NCBI RefSeq assembly: GCF_900112455.1
Contig: NZ_FOLT01000012.1
Coordinates: 1 to 49,895, forward strand
Length of the DNA: 49,895 bases
Direction: 5' to 3'
Origin: Alkalibacterium subtropicum
Lineage (GTDB): Bacteria; Bacillota; Bacilli; Lactobacillales; Carnobacteriaceae_A
Part shown: positions 26,094 through 33,104 of the stretch, piece after piece
Layout of the letters: every line of letters begins with the position of its first letter
Position numbering within the stretch: position 1 is the first letter of the stretch
Notes under the pieces: model-generated
The model's database searches: none
Seen by the model: the letters and a program-made list of their open reading frames with translations, nothing else
Told to the model about the DNA's origin: nothing
Position numbers and translations under genes: made by a program

Positions 26094-27317
26094 TTAATAA
26101 TTTCTGTTGGTGAGGGTCATTACTTCCCTGGAATAAGTGATAGAATCCATATAGTATTTACTGATTTGTTCTTCGTTAAGATTCATTTGAAGAGATAAAG
26201 TATTTACAGAATCCCAATCACCTTTTTCGTAAGCAATAACCAATTCAAGCATAGGGCTGAATACACCTTTTTGACAGATGAGAGCTTTTCTGACATCTTC
26301 GGAGATCAAAAGGTTCTGCAAAGCTTCATTGATAGGCTGATCGAGCAAAGCATCTAAGGTTGAAAATAAAAACATGCCGTAAATATCATTACTTTGAGAT
26401 TTAAATAGACTATTTTTGGCTAATAATTCACCAAAATGTGCTCGGATGAGAGTCAAGTAGAGTAATTCATCGGGTTTATTCGTGGCTAAATCTTGTAACA
26501 TGAGTATATGTATCCATCTCTTTATTTGGTTCAAACCCATATAAACTAAAGACTGATGAAGCTGATCGATAATATCACCGGATTTTGCTTTGTTTTGCTT
26601 TGTACTTAGCAGTAATCTATGCGATAAATTCACATCTTTTTTTATGATGTTCGTCAAGTTGTCAAAAGAGGGTTCAGGTGCCTGGAGTTCATTCATAAGT
26701 TCTAGATAACTCAGTTTTGGTGATTTTCTATTACTGGTTTTCCCAATGATATGTGGTTTTGCAAAAAAGTAGCCCTGAAATAAATGAAAGCCCATTTTTT
26801 TGGCAGATTCGTATTCCTCTTTCGTTTCTATTTTTTCAGCAACTAATATTTTGCCATCCCTCATAGCGCGTTTCACATCTGTTTTTATAGAATCTAACGG
26901 CCTGGCCATGATGTCATATTTAATGATCGTTGAAATATTGATCACAGGTGAAGAGGTATACTTTTCTATAAAATCATCCAAAGCAATTTTATAACCCTTT
27001 TTCTTTAATGCTGTGAGCCTATTTATAAGTTTGGTATCAATCTTTGTGTTTTCTAGAACTTCAATAACCAAATTTTCAGGCGCAATCAGCTCGATCGAAT
27101 CGGAAAAGAGAAAATCATAGCTGAAATTTACAAATGATTTTTTGTTTTGGGTGATGCTATCGGTACCTAGTTCAAATAGTCCACTTACTACAGCAGCAGT
27201 AGCTTGTTCGGCAGATACATGATTAAACCGCTTAGCCGTTTCACTATCTCTGTACAATAATTCATAGCCATATACTTTCATGGCTCTGTTAAAGATGGGT
27301 TGTCTTGCGATGAACAT
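26094..27317 (-). CDS. EAL-HDOD signalling protein (YuxH-like, possible c-di-GMP phosphodiesterase)
   Basis: A 407-residue two-domain protein: an N-terminal EAL domain (FIARQPIFNRAMKVYGYELL to HLFQGYFFAKP) and a C-terminal HDOD domain (YLELMNELQAPEPSFDNLTN onward). In the EAL part the motif is YELLYR instead of EALLR; Glu, Asn (SFVNFS), the Asp pair (ALDDF), Lys (IIKYD), Glu (AEKIET) and Gln (QGYFF) that coordinate metal and substrate in active enzymes seem present, so activity is possible but unproven. No GGDEF or PilZ gene is in the window. RBS AAAGGAG precedes ATG. Confidence 0.88.
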   Translation of the reverse strand: MFIARQPIFNRAMKVYGYELLYRDSETAKRFNHVSAEQATAAVVSGLFELGTDSITQNKKSFVNFSYDFLFSDSIELIAPENLVIEVLENTKIDTKLINRLTALKKKGYKIALDDFIEKYTSSPVINISTIIKYDIMARPLDSIKTDVKRAMRDGKILVAEKIETKEEYESAKKMGFHLFQGYFFAKPHIIGKTSNRKSPKLSYLELMNELQAPEPSFDNLTNIIKKDVNLSHRLLLSTKQNKAKSGDIIDQLHQSLVYMGLNQIKRWIHILMLQDLATNKPDELLYLTLIRAHFGELLAKNSLFKSQSNDIYGMFLFSTLDALLDQPINEALQNLLISEDVRKALICQKGVFSPMLELVIAYEKGDWDSVNTLSLQMNLNEEQISKYYMDSITYSREVMTLTNRNY

Positions 27318-28390
27318 TTGAGGATTCTCCTTTTGCTAAAAAACGAATAAGGCTGATAGTTCAGAAATATGAATAACAATCAATGGACGTTACGGACATG
27401 ACATCTTTGAGTGAAAGGCTAAACAGCTGCACGGCCGTCTTGTATGTATTCTCGTTTCATTAATCTTGACTTTTACCGTGCTAACAGTTTCCTTTTAGAC
27501 TAGTCGGCGGGAGTATAGTTTTGAAAACATTCGATCTCATTATTTTTCTGTCCACTTAAACGCATTCAGATATTAAAAGTCGCAGGCATCTGTGCCAGTT
27601 TATAACTTAATACATTTAACTGATTGGCTGTTGGGCGTATCTTTTGCATGGCTGCCTTTTACTTAGACACAGCGGCATTATTTTTAACAGGGCCAGATCT
27701 CTATGCCGGCAATTTGTTTTCCTCAGTGGAAACATTTAGCCTGTTTGCTAAAGTTGAATTGCTTTCTGCGATTGTTTGTACTCGAAGGATAACATTTTTT
27801 ATACGGCCCATAAAGCCGATTATTGCACCAGACAATACTTCTATGCATCTTTGGGTTTGATTTCTAGTGCTTTAGTTAGTTTCTTTAAAAATCTAAGCTC
27901 ATTAAACTTTTTTAGAAGTGTAGTGAAGGGAGTATATATTTCAGTAGAAAATCTCCAAGTAAATATAGAAATTATAATTAGCCTAATCGATTTTTCTATA
28001 AGGTGATGAACAGAATTTACTGAAGTGACTCTGTTATAGTGCATGTGTACTTCGCAGTCATCCAAAATTCATTTATTCTTTCTGCTTCACCAAAAAAATC
28101 CTCACTAATCCGTTACGGATCTCTGGTCCTGCTTCTATGTATAAACTAGCTATGTCCTTACCCGTCAAAACCCGGCAACTATAACAGAGATTAACTCTCT
28201 CATTCTCCCGTTTAGTTTATATGCTAAATATAATTATCAGCTAGAATCTGGTGAAAATCAAGATATAAATTAATTTAAATAAAAAATATATATTATTATA
28301 GATAAGGTGCGTACGGATTGAGGCATGTGTGAAAATACTAACTGATAATCTCTAGATGATTTAGTCTTAAAAATAAGCTGCAATAATAGA
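27318..28390. other. Gene-poor region of about 1.07 kb
   Basis: Short frames exist on both strands (for example 27624-27860 plus and 27841-28065 minus) but they overlap, lack RBSs and do not read like proteins. No tRNA, known riboswitch or array was recognised. Composition is AT-rich. It may contain decayed genes or an unrecognised RNA. Confidence 0.4.
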
Positions 28391-28590
28391 AACGAGTTTG
28401 CCTTTTTCAAATATAAGAAAAGTTGAAGGGAACGGAAAAAATCTAGTGTGCTATCCAGTACGACACCAGTGATTAAGGTTACGAAATAGTGAATGATATG
28501 CCCTTTGCGAGGTGGGCAGAGCTGCGAAGGTAACGGGAAAGCGGATTGTGTGCCCTTCATGACGCTACGAGAACTATGAAGGTCACAAAA
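28391..28590. repeat. Modular intergenic repeat, array C (4 units)
   Basis: Four tandem units with corresponding TGCYY positions at 28399, 28449, 28499 and 28551 (steps 50, 50, 52). The second unit is degenerate. Units 1 and 3 end in GAAGG(G/T)AACGG(G)AAA, the last in GAAGGTCACAAAA. The last unit pairs GTGCCCTTCAT with ATGAAGGTCAC, one mismatch. It lies beyond the 3' end of the ABC importer operon. Confidence 0.75.
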
Positions 28591-28635
28591 AGTCCAAAAA
28601 TAAAGAATAACTATCTAGAAAGAGCGTTATAAAAT

Positions 28636-28669
28636 ATGAAAAAACCAAGTCCCAAGACTTGGTTTTTCT
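28636..28669 (-). terminator. Terminator of the TrpXYZ-type importer operon
   Basis: AAAACCAAGTC (28641-28651) and GACTTGGTTTT (28656-28666), perfect 11-bp stem with 4-nt loop, T-run on both strands. Confidence 0.9.
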
Positions 28670-29473
28670 TTATGCAAGCAGGAGAGCATCTTCCGATACG
28701 TCGCTGCCGCTATTCTTCTTGAATAAGTTGAGTAAGTCTGGAACGGTCAGGTTTTCTTTCTCTTTACCGGAGACGTCCACGACGATGCGGCCGTTGTTCA
28801 TCATGATCAGACGGTTGCCGTAGTGAATCGCTTGCTCCATATTATGCGTGATCATTAAGGCGGTCAGTTTCTTCTCTTTAATGATCTGATCCGTCAAGTC
28901 CAAAACCATCTGACTGGTTTTTGGATCGAGTGCTGCCGTATGTTCGTCTAAAAGTAACAGTTTAGGAGTGACGAGTGCAGCCATGAGCAGGGTAAGGGCC
29001 TGGCGCTGGCCACCGGAAAGGAGTCCCACGTCCATTTTCAAGCGGTCTTCAAGCCCAAGACCCAGTTTTTTCAGCTCATCCCGGTAAACTTCACGATCTT
29101 TTTTGCAGATGCCTCGACCGAGTCCGCGTTTTTTTCCGCGCTTCCAAGCGATAGCCAGGTTCTCTTCGATACTCAAGCGGGAAGCCGTCCCCAGCTTGGA
29201 ATCCTGAAACACGCGGCTGATGTGAGACGCCCGTTTATAGGCAGATTCTTTCGTGATATCTGATCCACCCAGCAGGATCTGTCCTTCATCGACAGGGAAA
29301 CTTCCGGCGATACTATTTAAGAAGGTGGATTTACCTGCACCGTTCCCCCCGATGACTGTAATAAAGTCACCTTCGTTTACAGTGAAATCGATACCTTTCA
29401 GGACATGGTTCTCATTGACCGATCCTGCTTCAAACGTCTTATGAATATTCTTCAGTTCTAACGCTGTAGCCAT
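28670..29473 (-). CDS. ABC transporter ATP-binding protein (TrpZ-like)
   Basis: A 267-residue ATPase: Walker A GGNGAGKST (about 42-50), signature LLSGGQRQALTLLMAA, Walker B LLLLDEHTAALDPKTS, and switch His in LMITHNMEQAI. The DEH in place of DEPT Walker B/D-loop context is typical of the ATPases paired with ABC_sub_bind (DUF534) binding proteins. Its start overlaps the permease stop by 16 bp, so translation is coupled. It is the last gene of the operon binding protein - permease - ATPase. Confidence 0.92.
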   Translation of the reverse strand: MATALELKNIHKTFEAGSVNENHVLKGIDFTVNEGDFITVIGGNGAGKSTFLNSIAGSFPVDEGQILLGGSDITKESAYKRASHISRVFQDSKLGTASRLSIEENLAIAWKRGKKRGLGRGICKKDREVYRDELKKLGLGLEDRLKMDVGLLSGGQRQALTLLMAALVTPKLLLLDEHTAALDPKTSQMVLDLTDQIIKEKKLTALMITHNMEQAIHYGNRLIMMNNGRIVVDVSGKEKENLTVPDLLNLFKKNSGSDVSEDALLLA

Positions 29474-30390
29474 GATAGAGCGCCGCCTTTCTTATTAATC
29501 ATTTTTGTCGATTTAACTTTGCTTTTTGGTTTAGACAGGCGATTTTGAACAGCCGGCAAACGTAATGCCAGTGCCAGTAAAATCGCGGAGAATACTTTCA
29601 AGTCCTGAGGGTTCACGTTCATTTGTAAAACAATCAGGATGAGCAGGCGGTAAATGACCGAACCTAAAACGACCGTCATCAATCGTTTTGCGATCGACAA
29701 GTTACGGAAGAACACTTCCCCGATAATGATGGAAGCCAGCCCGATAACGATGGTTCCGATTCCCATGCTGATGTCCGCGTAGCCGTTATTCTGAGCCAAA
29801 AGCGCACCGGACATCGCGATCAGGCCGTTACTCAGCATATAGCCGATCACTTTCATCACATTGGTGCGGATGCCGTTTGCTTCACTCATTTCGTTGTTGT
29901 CACCGGTCGAACGAATCGCCAAGCCCACTTCAGTGTGAAAGAACATATGAAGGGCAAGGATAACGAGTCCGACAGCGATCGAGCCGACAAGCAGGACGGC
30001 GTTCGTTTTGTTCAGACCGAAACTTTCGACCGTGCGGATAAGAGTTCCTTCTCCGAGCAGTGAGATATTGGCCTGACCCATAATGCGTAAGTTGATAGAG
30101 TAGAGACCGGTCATCGTAATGATACCGGAAAGCAGCGCTGGTATTTTCCATTTCGTATACAGTAATCCGGAAATGAGCCCGGCCGCCATGCCACCCAGCA
30201 AAGCGATCAGAACGGACAGCCAGGGGGCTACACCGGTTACGATCAGACTGGTGCTGACGGCAGCGCCTAAAGGAAAACTGCCTTCAGCCGTTAAGTCGGC
30301 AACGTTCAAAATTCTAAATGTCAGGTAGACCCCGATCGCCATAATGGCCCAGAGCAGGCCTTGCGAGATACTTGATAATAGTAAAGCCAT
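29458..30390 (-). CDS. ABC transporter permease (TrpY-like, branched-chain-type fold)
   Basis: A 310-residue permease of the BPD_transp_2 type (LivH-like) with 8-9 TM segments, e.g. GLLWAIMAIGVYLTFRILNV and ADLTAEGSFPLGAAVSTSLI near the N-terminus and IRSTGDNNEMSEANGIRTNV in the coupling loop. RBS AAGGAGG precedes ATG 30390, 13 bp after the binding-protein stop. The Arg-Ser-Thr-Gly-Asp-Asn coupling segment is typical of the DUF534-linked permeases. Ligand: aromatic amino acids are likely by family and by the upstream leader peptide, but not proven. Confidence 0.92.
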   Translation of the reverse strand: MALLLSSISQGLLWAIMAIGVYLTFRILNVADLTAEGSFPLGAAVSTSLIVTGVAPWLSVLIALLGGMAAGLISGLLYTKWKIPALLSGIITMTGLYSINLRIMGQANISLLGEGTLIRTVESFGLNKTNAVLLVGSIAVGLVILALHMFFHTEVGLAIRSTGDNNEMSEANGIRTNVMKVIGYMLSNGLIAMSGALLAQNNGYADISMGIGTIVIGLASIIIGEVFFRNLSIAKRLMTVVLGSVIYRLLILIVLQMNVNPQDLKVFSAILLALALRLPAVQNRLSKPKSKVKSTKMINKKGGALSWLQR

Positions 30391-30403
30391 GAATAGTTCC
30401 TCC

Positions 30404-31396
30404 TTATTCCTCTGAAAGTGAGATGCTGTCTGAATCGATACCTAAAGCATCCGCCATGTTTTCATTGACGTAGAGTTCCAGTTCGTCAGACATTTCTACA
30501 GCCAAAGTTTCAGGTGACGCATCATTTTCAATGATTTCCAACGCCATCTGGGCTGTTTGACGGCCAAGGGATTCGTAATCGATGCCGTAAGTGGCTAGTC
30601 CACCGGCTTCGACCTGATCAGTCGATCCTGCAACGACAGGCAACTGGTATTCCATGGCGATTTCACCTACAGTCTCCGCTGTACTTGCCAATGTGTTGTC
30701 GGTCGGGATGTAAAGGCCGTCGACGTCCGATGCCAGACTGGTCAGCACCTGCTGCACATCATTGGTCGTTGTGACTGTTGACACTTGAGCCGTTACACCG
30801 GCGGCTTCCAGTTCTTCAATGGCCATGTTGGCCTGGATCTCCGAGTTCGGTTCGCTTGAATTATAGATGATTCCGATCGTTTCGGCGTCTGGAACAATCG
30901 ATAGCAGTAATTGGATCTGTTCTTCGATCGGAACCATATCGCTTGTGCCGGTGGAGTTAGCTCCGGGTGCCTCATTGCTTTCGACTAAGCCGGCGTCCAC
31001 TGGATCTGTGACAGCGGTGAATAAGAGCGGCTTCTCCTGTTCGGCGGTAGCCAAGGCCTGAGCCGCCGGTGTCGCAATGGATAGCATTAGATCATTGTTT
31101 CCAGACAACTGTTCACTCATACTCTGAAGATTGGACTGGTCACCCTGGGCGTTCATCACGTCGAAGGTGATCGATTCCCCGTCAACGTAGCCGGCATCTT
31201 TCAGTTCAGCGATGAAACCATCTTTGGCGGCGGTCAGGGAATTGTGTTCCATGAACTGCAGGATTCCGACGTTCACTGTTTCCTGTTCTTCTGCGGCACT
31301 TTCTCTCGTATCATCGGACCCGCAGGCTGCTAAAGTCAAGCCAACCAGTCCTGTTATTGCCATACCCATTGCTTTCTTTGTCATTAATTTTCTCAT
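30404..31396 (-). CDS. ABC transporter substrate-binding lipoprotein (TrpX-like, ABC_sub_bind family)
   Basis: A 330-residue lipoprotein: signal peptide with lipobox LAAC, then the DUF534/ABC_sub_bind fold (VNVGILQFMEHNSLTAAKDG, NAQGDQSNLQSMSEQL, LLFTAVTDPVDAGLV, IGIIYNSSEPNSE, GLYIPTDNTLAST). This family includes TrpX of streptococci, used for tryptophan, and tyrosine-linked relatives. It is the first structural gene of the importer operon. It is preceded by a 470-nt leader with an apparent Phe/Tyr leader-peptide attenuator, which supports an aromatic amino acid ligand. Confidence 0.92.
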   Translation of the reverse strand: MRKLMTKKAMGMAITGLVGLTLAACGSDDTRESAAEEQETVNVGILQFMEHNSLTAAKDGFIAELKDAGYVDGESITFDVMNAQGDQSNLQSMSEQLSGNNDLMLSIATPAAQALATAEQEKPLLFTAVTDPVDAGLVESNEAPGANSTGTSDMVPIEEQIQLLLSIVPDAETIGIIYNSSEPNSEIQANMAIEELEAAGVTAQVSTVTTTNDVQQVLTSLASDVDGLYIPTDNTLASTAETVGEIAMEYQLPVVAGSTDQVEAGGLATYGIDYESLGRQTAQMALEIIENDASPETLAVEMSDELELYVNENMADALGIDSDSISLSEE

Positions 31397-31432
31397 CTTT
31401 TTCTCCCCCTATGATTTTCCTTCTTTTTGTCT

Positions 31433-31582
31433 AGCTGTTTAATCCTGACATCTCATGAAAAAAGATGAATTAGCTACCAACTAACGCATACTGTACAACT
31501 TCTACGCTACGCTTCGCATACCATGCTAAAGCAGGAAGTCTTTCAGCAATTGCGCAGTATGCTCATTCGGGATTAAACAGCT
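31433..31582. mobile_element. 150-bp inverted-repeat element (MITE-like) in the importer leader
   Basis: AGCTGTTTAATCCTGA at 31433-31448 and its inverted copy at 31567-31582 match in 15 of 16 positions. A second inner inverted pair GCATACTG (31486-31493)/CAGTATGC lies about symmetrically inside. No target duplication is evident. It sits between the attenuator terminator and the first gene, so its RNA would fold into one long hairpin in the 5' UTR. It may be a MITE or part of the control RNA. Confidence 0.45.
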
Positions 31583-31586
31583 TTTC

Positions 31587-31631
31587 TAAAAATAAAAACA
31601 CCCATCTAGATATAAATAATCTAAATGGGTG
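31587..31631 (-). terminator. Attenuator terminator upstream of the importer operon
   Basis: On the minus strand CACCCATTTAGAT (31631-31619) pairs with ATCTAGATGGGTG (31611-31599), one mismatch, followed by a T-rich run. It is 190 nt upstream of the first gene and downstream of the promoter, so it must be bypassed for expression. Confidence 0.85.
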
Positions 31632-31714
31632 CCCCAAAAATTCACGCATATATTAGCCACTTAGATTATTTCATCCATGTGGCTAAATTTGATCAACTCA
31701 AATTTCTTTAGCCA
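31614..31714 (-). promoter_or_regulatory. Mutually exclusive hairpins of the attenuator
   Basis: Read on the minus strand: segment A (31714-31698, TGGCTAAAGAAATTTGA) pairs with B (31692-31679, TCAAATTTAGCCAC); B can instead pair with C through TAGCCAC/GTGGCTA (31653-31660); C also holds AAATAATCTAA (31671-31661), which is the exact complement of TTAGATTATTT (31624-31614) in the 5' arm of the terminator. A:B plus terminator and C:terminator-arm are exclusive states, as in classical attenuation. Confidence 0.7.
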
Positions 31715-31771
31715 TCACAGATACAAAATCAGTTTTTATGCTGATGTTTGCATCCATGATGTCAGTCATGT

Positions 31772-31843
31772 CTACAAACAGTATCTAAAATAGCTAAAGT
31801 AGAAGTGATTTAATTGTTTGCTATGAAGCTCTGTCGTTAACAT
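31772..31843 (-). CDS. Phe/Tyr-rich leader peptide (23 residues)
   Basis: ATG 31843 to TAG 31772, with CAGGAG 8-9 nt upstream and a sigma-A promoter 32 bp further up. The peptide ends NHFYFSYFRYCL: six aromatic residues (3 Phe, 3 Tyr) among the last 11. It is followed by a hairpin overlapping the end of its own reading frame (TGTTTG/CAAACA) and by the A/B/C/terminator set. This is the layout of ribosome-mediated attenuation, where stalling at scarce Phe- or Tyr-tRNA changes the fold. The downstream operon encodes a TrpXYZ-type importer. Assignment rests on sequence and layout only. Confidence 0.65.
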   Translation of the reverse strand: MLTTELHSKQLNHFYFSYFRYCL

Positions 31844-31874
31844 GGGCGTCACTCCTGTAAAAGTTGATGTTCCT

Positions 31875-31903
31875 AGAATACGAGATAAATGAGAGTAAGT
31901 CAA
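31875..31903 (-). promoter_or_regulatory. Promoter of the leader peptide and importer operon
   Basis: Minus strand TTGACT (31903-31898), 17-bp spacing, TATTCT (31880-31875). Predicted start near 31868. A 16-bp AT palindrome (31911-31926) lies just upstream of the -35. Confidence 0.7.
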
Positions 31904-31949
31904 GATGAATATTAAAATATTTTAATTTAATTGATTTTCACTCACTAAA

Positions 31950-32327
31950 TCAGTCCATTAAGTCTTCGTACACATCTCTGTCGATTTCTCTGGCATGCTT
32001 GATCTGCAGCTGTCCGTCAACCAAGCCAGGAGTCGTTTCGACTAATAAGACAGTGTCGTCTCCGCTGTCCAATGTAAAGAACTGGCTGATTTGTGAGTCA
32101 TCTTCTATCGGAAGGTAGTTTGAGATAATGTCCACAGTCTGTTCGTTATCCGTGTCTTCGCTGAAAGCCAAGTCTCCGGCCAAGTCCTCTGATATCATCA
32201 TTTCATCCAGCAGTTCCGCACTCGTTTGTGGTCTTGAATTCTCAAAAATGATCCATGCACCCAATCCGATAATACTGATTACAAGCAATGCAATTCCTAT
32301 TGTTTTTCTTTGATTATTAGTCACCAT
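31950..32327 (-). CDS. Single-pass membrane protein of unknown function
   Basis: A 125-residue protein. ATG 32327 is chosen because AAAGGATGG lies upstream; a TTG eight codons earlier has no RBS. A short basic N-terminus and one TM helix (TIGIALLVISIIGLGAWIIF) are followed by an acidic extracytoplasmic domain of about 95 residues rich in Asp and Glu, without cysteines or a recognised fold. The stop lies 47 bp upstream of the importer promoter. I do not recognise the family. Confidence 0.65.
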   Translation of the reverse strand: MVTNNQRKTIGIALLVISIIGLGAWIIFENSRPQTSAELLDEMMISEDLAGDLAFSEDTDNEQTVDIISNYLPIEDDSQISQFFTLDSGDDTVLLVETTPGLVDGQLQIKHAREIDRDVYEDLMD

Positions 32328-32470
32328 AATGTAGCCATCCTTTGGAATCAATAAATTTACTGATGGTATAAAATAAACGCTCAGTATTTGATCTGTGTCT
32401 TTACATTACTATAATAGCGGTTACATTTAAACCCTTATTTTATAATAGAAGAGATGAATTTTGCCGACTA

Positions 32471-32508
32471 AAAAATCCTTTAAAGCTAAAAGTTGCCCTA
32501 AAGGATTT
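32471..32508 (-). terminator. Terminator of the DUF898-like gene
   Basis: AAATCCTTTA (32473-32482) pairs with TAAAGGATTT (32499-32508); Ts follow on the minus strand. Confidence 0.75.
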
Positions 32509-32520
32509 ATTAGTTATGTA

Positions 32521-32865
32521 TCATTGAACAAAGTGCGTATGTTTGGCTTTCCAGTCTTCCAGCTTAATATTGACCCAGAAGCCATATATGCCAAGAGTAA
32601 TCACGGTCAGTGCCCACCATTTGATCCAGTTGCCGAACAACCCCAAAGCTGAACCGGAAAAAGTCATGCGTCTACCGTCAATGACCGTATGATTGATTTT
32701 CCAGGCAAAGAGCCGGCAAAGTACCCACGGATATAAGAGTCCCAACGAGAATATAGTAAGGATCGCTCCTAACACCGACCAGGCGATCAGATCAAATAAT
32801 CCTCCGTCAAAAAATGACGTTCTTCCATACTTTTGTTCCATGCCTGCTTGTGAAACTGTGGCCAT
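32521..32865 (-). CDS. Small membrane protein, DUF898/YjgN-like
   Basis: A 114-residue protein with the FDGGLFDLIAWSVLGAILTI opening, a GLLYPWVLCRLFAWKINHTV segment and a final ITLGIYGFWVNIKLEDWKAK, resembling the repeated unit of DUF898 (YjgN) membrane proteins: an F-x-G-G-x-x-x-L-I motif, 2-3 TM helices and a YG(F/I)W end. Function of the family is unknown. RBS GGAGAAGGAG precedes the ATG. Standalone, with its own terminator. Confidence 0.6.
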   Translation of the reverse strand: MATVSQAGMEQKYGRTSFFDGGLFDLIAWSVLGAILTIFSLGLLYPWVLCRLFAWKINHTVIDGRRMTFSGSALGLFGNWIKWWALTVITLGIYGFWVNIKLEDWKAKHTHFVQ

Positions 32866-33035
32866 GCTTATCTCTCCTTCTCCTATTTTATTCCTGCATA
32901 CTATAAAACATATTATGTATATTTACAATAATAAAGGATTAAAATCTTTTTGCAATAGATGTTAAGAATATCCTAGTATATGTTAGGGCAAGTAGAATCT
33001 GACATCTAATAAAGGCTGTGACTCGATTAAATGTA

Positions 33036-33075
33036 GAAAAGTCCCTCCGGCTCGATCATCGAAGAGACTTTCTCA
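33036..33075 (-). terminator. Probable terminator of the Rieske-FAD oxidoreductase gene
   Basis: AAAGTC/GACTTT outer pairing with imperfect inner pairing; a short T-run on the minus strand. Confidence 0.5.
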
Positions 33076-33104
33076 CATTAAGTCTTCCTTCACGCTAAAG
33101 ACTT

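Noticed and set aside
27624-27860. A 78-codon plus-strand ORF in the gene-poor region
   Set aside because: No RBS, overlaps other equally long frames on both strands, unlikely residue pattern.
31587-31903. T-box riboswitch in the aromatic importer leader
   Set aside because: No T-box sequence able to pair with the tRNA NCCA end and no specifier-loop layout could be seen; a leader ORF with aromatic codons explains the structure better. A covariance search would settle it.
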